A stretch of 64,000 nt of DNA from Sphingobacteriaceae bacterium (lineage in GTDB: Bacteria > Bacteroidota > Bacteroidia > UBA7662): the NCBI GenBank assembly GCA_013824115.1, contig PNNG01000038.1, positions 1 to 64,000 on the forward strand, read 5' to 3'. Positions 42,341 to 50,147 of the stretch are shown here, piece after piece (the stretch's first letter is position 1; each line of letters opens with the position of its first letter). Made by a program: the position numbers and the translations under genes. The notes under the pieces are model-generated. The model searched no databases and was not told the origin of the DNA. It saw only the letters and a list, made by a program, of their open reading frames with translations.

Positions 42341-42772
42341 TTAGTTTCCGGCCTTGATGTAACTCCAACCTTGTTCTTGTTTCACCACAATTTCAGCGAT
42401 GCCCATGGGTACATAATCCATGCCCGGCAAAACCTCTTCTTTGCGGATGTTGCGCTCACGTAGGGTGTTTTCGCAGGCCACAAAGCGGATGCCCTTTTTT
42501 TGGAAGGCGTAAATTTTGTCGGCATGTTTGGTTTGGGCAGTAAGCAGCAAGTTCATGCCCGGACCATGGCACACCACTTCAATCTGCACACTGTCGCCCC
42601 AACCGGTGGTGAGGTTGCGGAGTTGCTTCATGAGGCCATTGTAAGCCGTGGTATCGCCCGAGGTCAGTTGCATCACAATGCGGTGCTCAGGCTGGCGGGT
42701 AGATTGTGCGTGTGAATGGAGCCCATTCAGGGCGAAAAGTGCCATGAACAAAAGGGGAAGGAATTTTTTCAT
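42341..42772 (-). CDS. Periplasmic DsrE family protein
   Basis: A 143-aa protein with a signal peptide (residues 1-23, ending SHAQS) followed by a DsrE/DsrF-like domain: IVMQLTSGD, IEVVCHGPGMNLLL and KGIRFVACENTLRERN. Cys68 and Cys100 are present; Cys100 is at the position of the sulfur-carrying Cys of DsrE-like proteins. Cytoplasmic DsrE/TusD proteins relay persulfide sulfur; this one is exported. Its ATG is 2 bases after the cytochrome gene's stop, so it probably serves the TsdA reaction or scavenges reactive sulfur. Confidence 0.85.
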   Translation of the reverse strand: MKKFLPLLFMALFALNGLHSHAQSTRQPEHRIVMQLTSGDTTAYNGLMKQLRNLTTGWGDSVQIEVVCHGPGMNLLLTAQTKHADKIYAFQKKGIRFVACENTLRERNIRKEEVLPGMDYVPMGIAEIVVKQEQGWSYIKAGN

Positions 42773-42774
42773 AC

Positions 42775-43728
42775 TCAAGATTTTTTGGCTTTGTAAAAGG
42801 CCTTGATGGGTTTAAAGGGACCGTATTTGTGCTGCTCGGCCGAAAAGCTGTCGGCCCAGGGACCAAAAGGATGGTCGGCAGGCTTGCCACTGATGTCGGG
42901 CCAGTCGGCACTGAGGTCGAATCCCGGCCGGGGCTGCGAATTCACGTAAGCGGCAACATCCCAGGCTTCAGCATCGGTAAGCTGAGGTTTGTCATGGGTG
43001 GTGCCCAACGGCATGCCCTGCTTCACATACGACGCAAAACGCGACAAGCGGTACAAGCCCGCCGCATGGTTATAGCTTTTATCCCCCCAAAGTGGCGGAA
43101 AGGTATATCCTCCCTGCCCATTGGCAATACCCTGCCCATCGACCTGGTGGCACGATTGACATTTGGCTGCGTACACCAGCTTGCCTGAATCGGGATGGGC
43201 AGCACGATCAAGCCCCTCAATTTCATACAAACCGGCTCCTTCGCGTGTTTCTCCTTTATTTACATTGCTTCCTACCCACAGCACATAGGCCGCAATGGCT
43301 TGTCCTTCGCGGCTCAGGCTATCGGGAGCGGTACCGTTCAAACTGCGTTCAAAGCAGTCGGCAATGCGCTTGTGCACGGTTTCTACCGAGCCACTGCGTG
43401 CCCTGAAACGGGGATAGGTGCTGGCTACCAAGGCGTAGTTGTTGGTGAAAGGTCGCGTACCGGCGTCGAGGTGACAGTTTTGACAATTGAGGCCATTGGT
43501 GAGGCTGGCAATACTGCCTTTTTCACCAAAAAAAGCGGTGGTATTGGCCACCAGCGCACGTCCGTAGCGGAGCAAATCGCCATCGGGCTGCTGGGCCCAG
43601 TCGGCTGTATCGGGCGCCGACCAAACGGCACTGTCGGCTGCGGTAACAACGGCTTCTTCGCTTTTTTCATTGCTGCAGGCCCAACCCATTGCGAGCAGTC
43701 CTAACATCCACAAAACAGGCTTTTTCAT
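42775..43728 (-). CDS. tsdA: Dihaem cytochrome c, thiosulfate dehydrogenase (TsdA) type
   Basis: A 317-aa periplasmic protein, possibly a lipoprotein (WACS near residue 18). Two haem sites: CQNCH (82-86) and CQSCH (190-194). The first domain has LNCQNCHLDAGTRPF and RIADCFERSLNGTAPDS, the pattern of TsdA; Cys125 is the likely Cys ligand of the first haem. TsdA oxidises two thiosulfate to tetrathionate, or runs the reverse reaction. The second domain is an ordinary class I cytochrome c (FPPLWG, TDAEAWDVAAYVNSQPRP). It lies between the YeeE/YedE and DsrE genes. Confidence 0.88.
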   Translation of the reverse strand: MKKPVLWMLGLLAMGWACSNEKSEEAVVTAADSAVWSAPDTADWAQQPDGDLLRYGRALVANTTAFFGEKGSIASLTNGLNCQNCHLDAGTRPFTNNYALVASTYPRFRARSGSVETVHKRIADCFERSLNGTAPDSLSREGQAIAAYVLWVGSNVNKGETREGAGLYEIEGLDRAAHPDSGKLVYAAKCQSCHQVDGQGIANGQGGYTFPPLWGDKSYNHAAGLYRLSRFASYVKQGMPLGTTHDKPQLTDAEAWDVAAYVNSQPRPGFDLSADWPDISGKPADHPFGPWADSFSAEQHKYGPFKPIKAFYKAKKS

Positions 43729-43731
43729 TGC

Positions 43732-44142
43732 TTAATGAGGTAATTTGGGGCGCAAGTAACTGTACAACCAGGTGCCAAACAAAGCCGAGGCAATGGCCAC
43801 CCAAATGGCAGGGTAACCGGCGCCGGCCAAGGCGTAAAGCGGACCAGGACAAGCGCCCGAAAGGGCCCAGCCCATGCCGAAAATGGTGCCTCCGATGATG
43901 CTGCCTTTGTTGAAGGTTTTGTCGGGGATCACGATGTCTTCGCCACCCAGCGACTTCACCTTGAAAAAGCGAATCAGGAGCACCGAAATGAGTCCCACCA
44001 CCACTGCCGAGCCAATAATGCCGTACATATGGAAGCTTTGAAAATGAAACATTTCCTGGATGCGGTACCACGAAACGGCTTCTGTTTTCGTGAGAATGAG
44101 CCCAAACAGGCTACCTATGAGTAAAAATTTGATGTTTTTCAT
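43732..44142 (-). CDS. YeeE/YedE family transporter, short subunit
   Basis: A 136-aa membrane protein with four hydrophobic segments. It carries the C-terminal-half signature of YeeE/YedE: FNKGSIIGGTIFGMGWALSGACPGPLYALAGAG (in parts, with the conserved Cys in SGACPG). YeeE (TsuA) imports thiosulfate through a path of Cys residues. The family is split here into two genes, with the long subunit ending 12 bases upstream. Confidence 0.9.
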   Translation of the reverse strand: MKNIKFLLIGSLFGLILTKTEAVSWYRIQEMFHFQSFHMYGIIGSAVVVGLISVLLIRFFKVKSLGGEDIVIPDKTFNKGSIIGGTIFGMGWALSGACPGPLYALAGAGYPAIWVAIASALFGTWLYSYLRPKLPH

Positions 44143-44154
44143 TGTCCGTCAGCC

Positions 44155-44730
44155 TTAAGGGAGTGCATAAAAGAAAGGAGCAAGCACATGGGTCATGAGC
44201 AAGCCACCTATAAAAAAGAAAATCACCGTTACCAGCGAAGGCCATTGGAGGCTACTGAGGCCCATGATGGCGTGGCCCGAGGTGCAACCGCCGGCATAAC
44301 GGGCGCCAAAGCCAATCATGAAGCCCCCCAGCACCAGGATGATCCAGGCACGCAGGCTGCCAAAGGCTTCCCAGCCGAACAATGATTCGGGCAAAAGGCC
44401 ATCGCGCGCACTTACGCCCAGGGCTTCTACCGAGGCTTGGGCTTCTACCGTGAGGGCAACAGGATCGGGATTGGCCAACAAAGTGCCACCAATCAATCCA
44501 CCCAAAAAGATACCGCCGGCAAAGAAGAGGTTCCAGCTTTCGGCCTTCCAGTTGTATTTCAAAAAGGCAATGTTTTTGGGATACACCGCTGCGCAAGTAT
44601 GGCGCAGGCTTGAGGAAATCCCCAACATTTTATTTCCCGTGATGAGCAAAAGTGGCACAGTAATGCCAATGAGCGGACCGCTTACATACCACGGCCAGGG
44701 CTGCGAGAGCCATTCGATGAAAGTATTCAT
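44155..44730 (-). CDS. YeeE/YedE family transporter, long subunit
   Basis: A 191-aa membrane protein with about five hydrophobic segments. The signature FGARYAGGCTSGHAIMG carries the conserved Cys of the thiosulfate path; another Cys is in SSLRHTCAAVYP. With the 136-aa subunit it reconstitutes a full YeeE-like transporter, a split common in Bacteroidota and Proteobacteria. Its ATG is 3 bases after the universal stress protein's stop. Confidence 0.9.
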   Translation of the reverse strand: MNTFIEWLSQPWPWYVSGPLIGITVPLLLITGNKMLGISSSLRHTCAAVYPKNIAFLKYNWKAESWNLFFAGGIFLGGLIGGTLLANPDPVALTVEAQASVEALGVSARDGLLPESLFGWEAFGSLRAWIILVLGGFMIGFGARYAGGCTSGHAIMGLSSLQWPSLVTVIFFFIGGLLMTHVLAPFFYALP

Positions 44731-44733
44731 GTG

Positions 44734-45567
44734 TTAGTCGCGGAGTTTAAAGGTGAAAATGGGTTTCTGTACGTGGTTCACCAAATCGGCCGAAATGCAA
44801 CCGTTGATGAGCTTATTCAAGCCGGTGCGTTGCATGCTGCCAATGGCAATCAGGTCGATGTTGTTGTCGGCCGCAAAGCGCACCATGCCTTCTTCCAAAT
44901 CATCGGCGGGGAAAATGGCGTAAGACACATCGTCGAGCCCGTGCTCTTGGGCGAAGGCCGACATGCGTTCTTGTATGCTCACTTCTGACTTCTTTTTGCC
45001 GGGAAGTTGGATTTGAAGTAAATACAAGCGGGCTGCCAAGGCTTGACGCAGGGCCACCAGCAGGTCGATGTTTTGGGGCAGGATGCCGGTAAAGTCGGCC
45101 GCTAATACCATGCGCTCGATGCGCTTGCCCGCCTCACCTTTGAGCGAAAGGATAGGCATATCGGCATGCATGGCCAAATGTTCAGCATGGGAGCCGGTGA
45201 ACAGCTCGCGCATGCCAAAAGCACCGTGCGTACCCATGACCACCAAATCGATTTGCTGTTTGCGGGTGTATTCCAGCAGGGTTTCGTTTACATGCCCGAA
45301 TACCACTTTGAACACCACTTTGCTGGGACCTTGCACCCAGGCTGCCAGCTGGCGTTCGGCTGCAGCTTGCTGCAGCTTGAGCTTCTCAACATCCATCTCC
45401 TCATCGTCGAAAAGCTCTCCCTCGGGAGTCAGCAGGATGTGGCTGGGCAATGGCAGCACGTGAATAAAGTGCAGCTCGGCATTGAGTACCGGCTGCAATT
45501 GGCGCCCTAGCTCAAATGCATGACGGGCAAGGTCGCTGAAATCGACCGGAATCAGTATTCTTTTCAT
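44734..45567 (-). CDS. Universal stress protein, two tandem domains
   Basis: A 277-aa cytoplasmic protein made of two UspA-like domains. Domain 1 (about 1-145) has MKRILIPVDFSDLARHAFEL and the nucleotide motif VMGTHGAFGMRELFTGSHAEHL (in parts). Domain 2 (about 150-275) ends with IAIGSMQRTGLNKLINGCIS. The ATG at 45567 starts the typical KRILIPVDFS strand. It is the first gene of the operon USP-YeeE-YeeE-tsdA-DsrE-porin, just after a strong minus-strand terminator, so it probably has its own promoter in 45568-45598. Confidence 0.92.
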   Translation of the reverse strand: MKRILIPVDFSDLARHAFELGRQLQPVLNAELHFIHVLPLPSHILLTPEGELFDDEEMDVEKLKLQQAAAERQLAAWVQGPSKVVFKVVFGHVNETLLEYTRKQQIDLVVMGTHGAFGMRELFTGSHAEHLAMHADMPILSLKGEAGKRIERMVLAADFTGILPQNIDLLVALRQALAARLYLLQIQLPGKKKSEVSIQERMSAFAQEHGLDDVSYAIFPADDLEEGMVRFAADNNIDLIAIGSMQRTGLNKLINGCISADLVNHVQKPIFTFKLRD

Positions 45568-45598
45568 CACAATCAGGTTAATGGGGTGAATTATAAAA

Positions 45599-45624
45599 GC
45601 GCCGCCGGACCTCTCCGACGGCGC
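45599..45624 (-). terminator. GC-rich terminator after MBL/rhodanese gene
   Basis: Stem of 11 bases with one mismatch (45599-45609 with 45614-45624, GCGCCG/CGGCGC core) and a 4-base loop. Read on the minus strand it is followed by TTTTATAATT. Confidence 0.8.
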
Positions 45625-45644
45625 AAACCAACCTAAGGCCTCAC

Positions 45645-47060
45645 TTAGAGCATGGTGGTTGGGCAAACGTAATCGCTTACGTTGAACTTGCCCGATGCCT
45701 TAATGGCCCCAAAACCGCCTGCTACATTGATGAGGTTATCGTAACCACGTGCTTTCAAAATAGAAGCGAAAATCATGGAGCGGTAACCGCCCGCACAATG
45801 CACATAGTATGTTTTCTTTTTGTCGACGAGCAACATGCTGTCGTTGATGTAATCGAGTGGCGCGTTCACCGCATTCACAATGTGCTCGCTGAAATACTCG
45901 CTCTTTTTACGCACGTCGAGGATGTCGATGTCGGGGTTAGCAGCCTCGGTAGCAGCAAATTCATCAACCGATACGCTTGGGATGCGGTCAACATCCATCT
46001 CGGCAGCTTCCCAGGCAGCAAAGCCACCCGATAGGAAGCCGATGGCATGGTCGTAACCCACACGGGCCAAACGCGTTACCACCTCCTGCTCGCGACCGGC
46101 ATCGGCCACAATGAGGATCTCCTGCTTGATGTCGGGAATCAAAGCACCCACCCAGGGAGCAAATCCACCATCAATGCCAATGTTGATGCTGTTGGGGATG
46201 AATCCTTTGGCAAAGGTTTCAGCATGGCGCGTATCGAGAATCAGTGCGCTGGTTTCGTTGGCAGCAGCTTCAAAAGCGGCGGGTGATAGGGCACGGGTGC
46301 CGCGCTCCATTACGTCGTCGATGCTGTCGTAACCCTGTTTATTCATCATCACATTGAGTGGGAAATAAGCAGGTGGTGGCATGAGGCCGTTGGTTACTTC
46401 GGCAATGAAGTCGGCTTCGCTCATATCGGCACGCAAGGCGTAGTTCGATTCTTTCTGGTGACCCAACGTATCAAAAGTCTCTTTACTGAGGTTTTTGCCG
46501 CAGGCCGAACCGGCACCATGGGCAGGATAAACCAGCACCTCATCGGCCAAAGGCATGATTTTTTTGCGGAGCGAATAAAAGAGGTGGCGTGCCAAATCGG
46601 CCTCGGTGAGGTCAGACTTCACAGCCAAATCGGGACGGCCAACGTCACCAATGAAGAGGGTATCGCCGGTGAACAAAGCGTAGTCCTTGCCTTCGGGGGT
46701 ACGCAGCAAGTAGGTGGTGCTTTCCATGGTATGACCAGGGGTATGCAATACCACCAAATCGAGGTCGCCTACCTTCAACACTTCGCCGTCGGTGGCAATG
46801 TGGGCGTTGAAGTTGGGCTTGGCATTGGGACCAAACACAATTTGCGCGCCGGTTGCCTTGGCCAGGTCGAGGTGACCCGATACAAAATCGGCATGGAAAT
46901 GCGTTTCGAGCACATATTTGATTTTGGCACCGCTTTTTTCTGCACGTTCGAGGTAAGCGCCAATTTCGCGCAGCGGGTCAATCACCACGGCTTCGCCTTT
47001 CGACTCGATGTAGTAGGCACCCTGTGCCAAACATCCGGTATAGATTTGTTCTACGGTCAT
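45645..47060 (-). CDS. MBL-fold hydrolase with two rhodanese domains (persulfide dioxygenase-like)
   Basis: A 471-aa cytoplasmic protein. Residues 1-240 form an MBL-fold domain: ETHFHADFVSGH, LHTPGHTMEST and FTGDTLFIGDVGRPDL, as in rhodanese-linked persulfide dioxygenases that oxidise sulfane sulfur to sulfite. Phe replaces the second-metal His of HxHxDH, compatible with one iron. Rhodanese 1 (about 265-360) has IVADAGRE at the active loop, with no Cys; rhodanese 2 (about 370-465) has YYVHCAGGYRS with the catalytic Cys. The ATG at 47060 is chosen over an upstream start. It fits sulfur oxidation or detoxification with the genes downstream. Confidence 0.9.
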   Translation of the reverse strand: MTVEQIYTGCLAQGAYYIESKGEAVVIDPLREIGAYLERAEKSGAKIKYVLETHFHADFVSGHLDLAKATGAQIVFGPNAKPNFNAHIATDGEVLKVGDLDLVVLHTPGHTMESTTYLLRTPEGKDYALFTGDTLFIGDVGRPDLAVKSDLTEADLARHLFYSLRKKIMPLADEVLVYPAHGAGSACGKNLSKETFDTLGHQKESNYALRADMSEADFIAEVTNGLMPPPAYFPLNVMMNKQGYDSIDDVMERGTRALSPAAFEAAANETSALILDTRHAETFAKGFIPNSINIGIDGGFAPWVGALIPDIKQEILIVADAGREQEVVTRLARVGYDHAIGFLSGGFAAWEAAEMDVDRIPSVSVDEFAATEAANPDIDILDVRKKSEYFSEHIVNAVNAPLDYINDSMLLVDKKKTYYVHCAGGYRSMIFASILKARGYDNLINVAGGFGAIKASGKFNVSDYVCPTTML

Positions 47061-47086
47061 GGGTAGTTTTTTTGATTTTCTGAAAA

Positions 47087-47094
47087 CAAAACTA
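47087..47094 (-). promoter_or_regulatory. -7 box for MBL/rhodanese gene
   Basis: Minus-strand TAGTTTTG matches TAnnTTTG, 26 bases before the ATG at 47060. A short perfect palindrome, GTAAC-TTCG-GTTAC (47117-47130), lies upstream between the two divergent promoters. Confidence 0.5.
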
Positions 47095-47164
47095 CAGGCC
47101 GCCATTTCACTACTCGGTAACTTCGGTTACAAGGGCACATATCGCAAAAAATTGAAATTGTTTT

Positions 47165-47193
47165 TTGTAGTCCACTCCAACTGCATACATTTG
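47165..47193 (+). promoter_or_regulatory. Promoter of small secreted protein gene
   Basis: TTG at 47165-47167, 18-base spacer, TACATTTG at 47186-47193; good match to the Bacteroidota consensus. The TTG start follows 15 bases after the -7 box. Confidence 0.65.
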
Positions 47194-47208
47194 TCGCAGC
47201 TTATCGCT

Positions 47209-47577
47209 TTGACGATACTTCAATTCATAGGGCATCTTTTTCTCAGCTGGCTGGCATTCACTTCGCCTGCCCAAGCCCAAGCTACGCCTCAGGCAACTTT
47301 CATCTTAAATCAGTCGGCACAGCTTGAACAAACAGCGCCTTTGCCTTTTTGGAAGGAAAGTGCTTCTTCGGTTTGGACGCATTTGAGCGAAAGCCTCGAA
47401 GAAAGCGCGGCGGAAAATGAAGAAGACAATGATGAAGGCGAAGCTGCAGCTATCCAACAAATCCTGCATGCTTCGGCCGCCCACGATGCCGCTTCCGATA
47501 ACCGAAACCGGACTTTTTTTCAAGCAAAAGTCCCGCTTTACCTGCGCTACTGCATTTTGAAAATCGACCTGGTTTAA
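47209..47577 (+). CDS. Small secreted acidic protein upstream of DabA
   Basis: A 122-aa protein starting at a TTG that gives a clean signal peptide (MTILQFIGHLFLSWLAFTSP, cleaved near AQAQA). The mature part is rich in Glu/Asp/Ala (SLEESAAENEEDNDEGEAAA) and ends with the hydrophobic YLRYCILKIDLV. Upstream in-frame sequence to 47059 would overlap the divergent gene and lacks a signal. It has its own promoter and is followed by an intrinsic terminator just before dabA. Small exported proteins with such a C-terminus are frequent in Bacteroidota, but I know no function. Confidence 0.7.
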   Translation: MTILQFIGHLFLSWLAFTSPAQAQATPQATFILNQSAQLEQTAPLPFWKESASSVWTHLSESLEESAAENEEDNDEGEAAAIQQILHASAAHDAASDNRNRTFFQAKVPLYLRYCILKIDLV

Positions 47578-47591
47578 GTCCGCTCCTTTTT

Positions 47592-47617
47592 GCGCTGCCC
47601 TTTGGCAGTGCTTTTTT
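47592..47617 (+). terminator. Intrinsic terminator or attenuator before dabA
   Basis: Stem GCGCTGCC (47592-47599) with GGCAGTGC (47604-47611), CTTT loop, then six T. It lies 22 bases before the dabA ATG. Confidence 0.85.
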
Positions 47618-47639
47618 GCATTCGACTTAAATCCATTTC

Positions 47640-50147
47640 ATGTCACCAAAAGATCAGGTTTTCGATGAAGCCTACTGGCTGCACGAACTCCAACATTATT
47701 TACCGGCACAAGCGCCTTTGAAGGACTTTGTGCACCACAATACGCTGCATGCCTTTCAGGACCTGCCGTTTCACCAGGGCATGGAAGCAGCCACCAACTT
47801 ATTCGGCTACCAGACCTACGCCGATCCGGCCTATTACCTCGAGGCCTTGCGCAAAGGACAAATCACCCACGAGCAGCTCGAAAAGCGCCTGAAAAAGGCC
47901 GGTGCTGCCAGTGTCGACGAACTCATTCACCAGCTCCATGCGCTTTCGGGTTCGTTGGCCTGGGAGGGTGAGGTGGGACAAATCCGCAAGCGCTGGCACG
48001 AACGGCACCACCTCAACCTCGACAAGGCCGTGCACCCCTTGCTGTTTCGTACCCTCGGCAGCTACCTCGACCAGGGTTTTGCCACCTGGGCTTTTCCCCG
48101 CTCGTCCCGCGGCTTTTTGGCTTCGTTGCGTGAGCTCGATAGGCAGAGCTATTACCGCATTTTCAAACACAAAAGAGTACGGGCGCTACTCAAACAACCT
48201 GGATTGAGTTTGGAGCGAGTGCTTCAACTCTTGGTAGGACGTGCAGCTTATTTCGGTCCTTATTTGGTGGATATGGCATTTGCCCACCCCGGCTGGTCGG
48301 GTATGGTAGCCACCCTGGAGCAGCAACCCGATAGCCTGCTCGATCAGCGTAAAATCACCTTACGCGAGTTTCTGCTGTTCGAATTGCTGCTCGAGCTCGA
48401 TGCGGTATATGCACGGCTGGGGGATCATTTTATGCCGTTGATGAACGAATCAACCGATGACGCCCCTGTCTATTTTGGTGCCCAAAAGCCGCTGCCCGCC
48501 TTGCGTACACTAGCGGTTTGGCAAGAGGCCCTTGAGTGGAGTTATTTCGATCAGGTATTGGCTGGTATGGCCGATGCGCCTGAAAGTAAACCGCGCAGGG
48601 GAAGCAGTTTCCAGGCTTTTTTCTGCATCGACGACCGGGAATGTTCGCTCCGCCGCCACCTCGAAGCCCTCGATGCGGACGCCGCCACCTATGGTACCCC
48701 TGGCTTTTTCCAAATCGACGCCATGTACCAACCCGAAGGAGGTAAATTCATGACCAAAATTTGTCCGGCCCCCATGCAGCCTGCCCATGTGCTACATGAA
48801 TTGCCTGCCAGGGGGAAAAAAACCAGGCAGCAGACCGACTGGCATTTTTCGCGCCGCAGTCACGGCTTGCTGGGGGGATGGCTCACCAGCCAAACTTTAG
48901 GCTTTAGCTCGGCTGTGCGTTTGGCCGCGAATATTTTCCGTCCCGGTGAAAGTCCCGCAACGGTCTCTGCCTTTCGCCACATGGCGCGCGATTCGAAGCT
49001 GAACCTCCGCTACAAAGGCGAATCGCACCATGGCCTGCAATTGGGCTATACAGTCATTGAAATGGCCGATCGGGTAGAGCGCTTATTGCGGTCAACGGGA
49101 CTGGTTTCCGATTTTGCGCCCCTCATTTATGTGGTTTCGCATGGTGCCAGCTCGGTAAACAACACCCATTATGCAGGTTACGATTGCGGCGCTTGCAGCG
49201 GGCGCCCGGGCAGCGTAAATGCCCGCGCTATTGCTGAAATGGCAAACGATGCGCATGTACGTGAACTTTTGGCCGGGCGCGGCCTGCATTTGCCAGTCGA
49301 TTGCCGTTTTGTACCCGCCTTGCACGATACTACCCGCGATGAATTGGTCTGGTACGACGAAAAAGGCCTGTCGGAAGTGCGCAAACAACAACACGAACGC
49401 AACAAGAGCACCTTTGAAGCCGCCCTGCAATGCAATGCACGGGAGCGTGCCCGCCGCTTTGTGCTCATCGATATCCAAAAGCCTGTGGCGCAGGTACACG
49501 AAGCCGTGAAAAAGCGTGCCCTCTCGCTCTTTGAACCCCGACCTGAGCTCAACCACGCCACCAATGCCCTGTGTATTGTGGGTCGCCGCAGCCTCACCGA
49601 TCATCTTTTCCTCGATCGCCGGGCCTTCATGAACTCCTACGATGCCTCGGCTGACCCAGATGCTAGCCTGCTGCTAGGCATCCTACAAGCAGCCACCCCA
49701 GTGTGCGGCGGCATCAATTTGGAGTACTATTTTTCACGTGTTGACCCTGATAAACTTGGCGCGGGCAGCAAATTGCCCCACAATGTGATGGGCCTCATTG
49801 GCGTGGCGAACGGTATGGATGGAGATTTACGGCCGGGTTTGCCCACACAAATGATTGAAGTGCACGATCCGCTGCGGCTGCTCATGATTGTGGAACGTGC
49901 ACCCGACGAGCTGCTTGATACATTGAGCAAGCACCCACCCACCTTAGATTGGTACCGCAAGCAATGGGTGCTGTTGGTAGCTGTCGACCCACAAAGCAAG
50001 TCCCTGTACCGCTTCGAAGACGATGCCTTTGTGCGTTATCGGCCGCAAGCCCATGTGCTACCCGAGCTGCGGGAGGTGGAATCGGTGGTGCTGGCTACTT
50101 CCGAAAACCTACCCGTCATGCGCATTCAACAGGAGGAACAGCTATGA
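47640..50147 (+). CDS. dabA: Inorganic carbon transporter subunit DabA (DUF2309)
   Basis: An 835-aa protein of the DUF2309 family, the beta-carbonic-anhydrase-like half of the DAB energy-coupled CO2/bicarbonate accumulator. Zinc-site residues are visible: FFCIDDREC (Cys near 329, Asp near 331), VVSHGASS (His near 500) and YDCGACSG (Cys near 515). The N-terminus has LKDFVHHNTLHAFQDLPF, and VCGGINLEYYFSRVDPDKLG lies near the end. Its stop overlaps the dabB start by ATGA. Presence suggests CO2 fixation or a need for bicarbonate in anaplerosis. Confidence 0.95.
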   Translation: MSPKDQVFDEAYWLHELQHYLPAQAPLKDFVHHNTLHAFQDLPFHQGMEAATNLFGYQTYADPAYYLEALRKGQITHEQLEKRLKKAGAASVDELIHQLHALSGSLAWEGEVGQIRKRWHERHHLNLDKAVHPLLFRTLGSYLDQGFATWAFPRSSRGFLASLRELDRQSYYRIFKHKRVRALLKQPGLSLERVLQLLVGRAAYFGPYLVDMAFAHPGWSGMVATLEQQPDSLLDQRKITLREFLLFELLLELDAVYARLGDHFMPLMNESTDDAPVYFGAQKPLPALRTLAVWQEALEWSYFDQVLAGMADAPESKPRRGSSFQAFFCIDDRECSLRRHLEALDADAATYGTPGFFQIDAMYQPEGGKFMTKICPAPMQPAHVLHELPARGKKTRQQTDWHFSRRSHGLLGGWLTSQTLGFSSAVRLAANIFRPGESPATVSAFRHMARDSKLNLRYKGESHHGLQLGYTVIEMADRVERLLRSTGLVSDFAPLIYVVSHGASSVNNTHYAGYDCGACSGRPGSVNARAIAEMANDAHVRELLAGRGLHLPVDCRFVPALHDTTRDELVWYDEKGLSEVRKQQHERNKSTFEAALQCNARERARRFVLIDIQKPVAQVHEAVKKRALSLFEPRPELNHATNALCIVGRRSLTDHLFLDRRAFMNSYDASADPDASLLLGILQAATPVCGGINLEYYFSRVDPDKLGAGSKLPHNVMGLIGVANGMDGDLRPGLPTQMIEVHDPLRLLMIVERAPDELLDTLSKHPPTLDWYRKQWVLLVAVDPQSKSLYRFEDDAFVRYRPQAHVLPELREVESVVLATSENLPVMRIQQEEQL

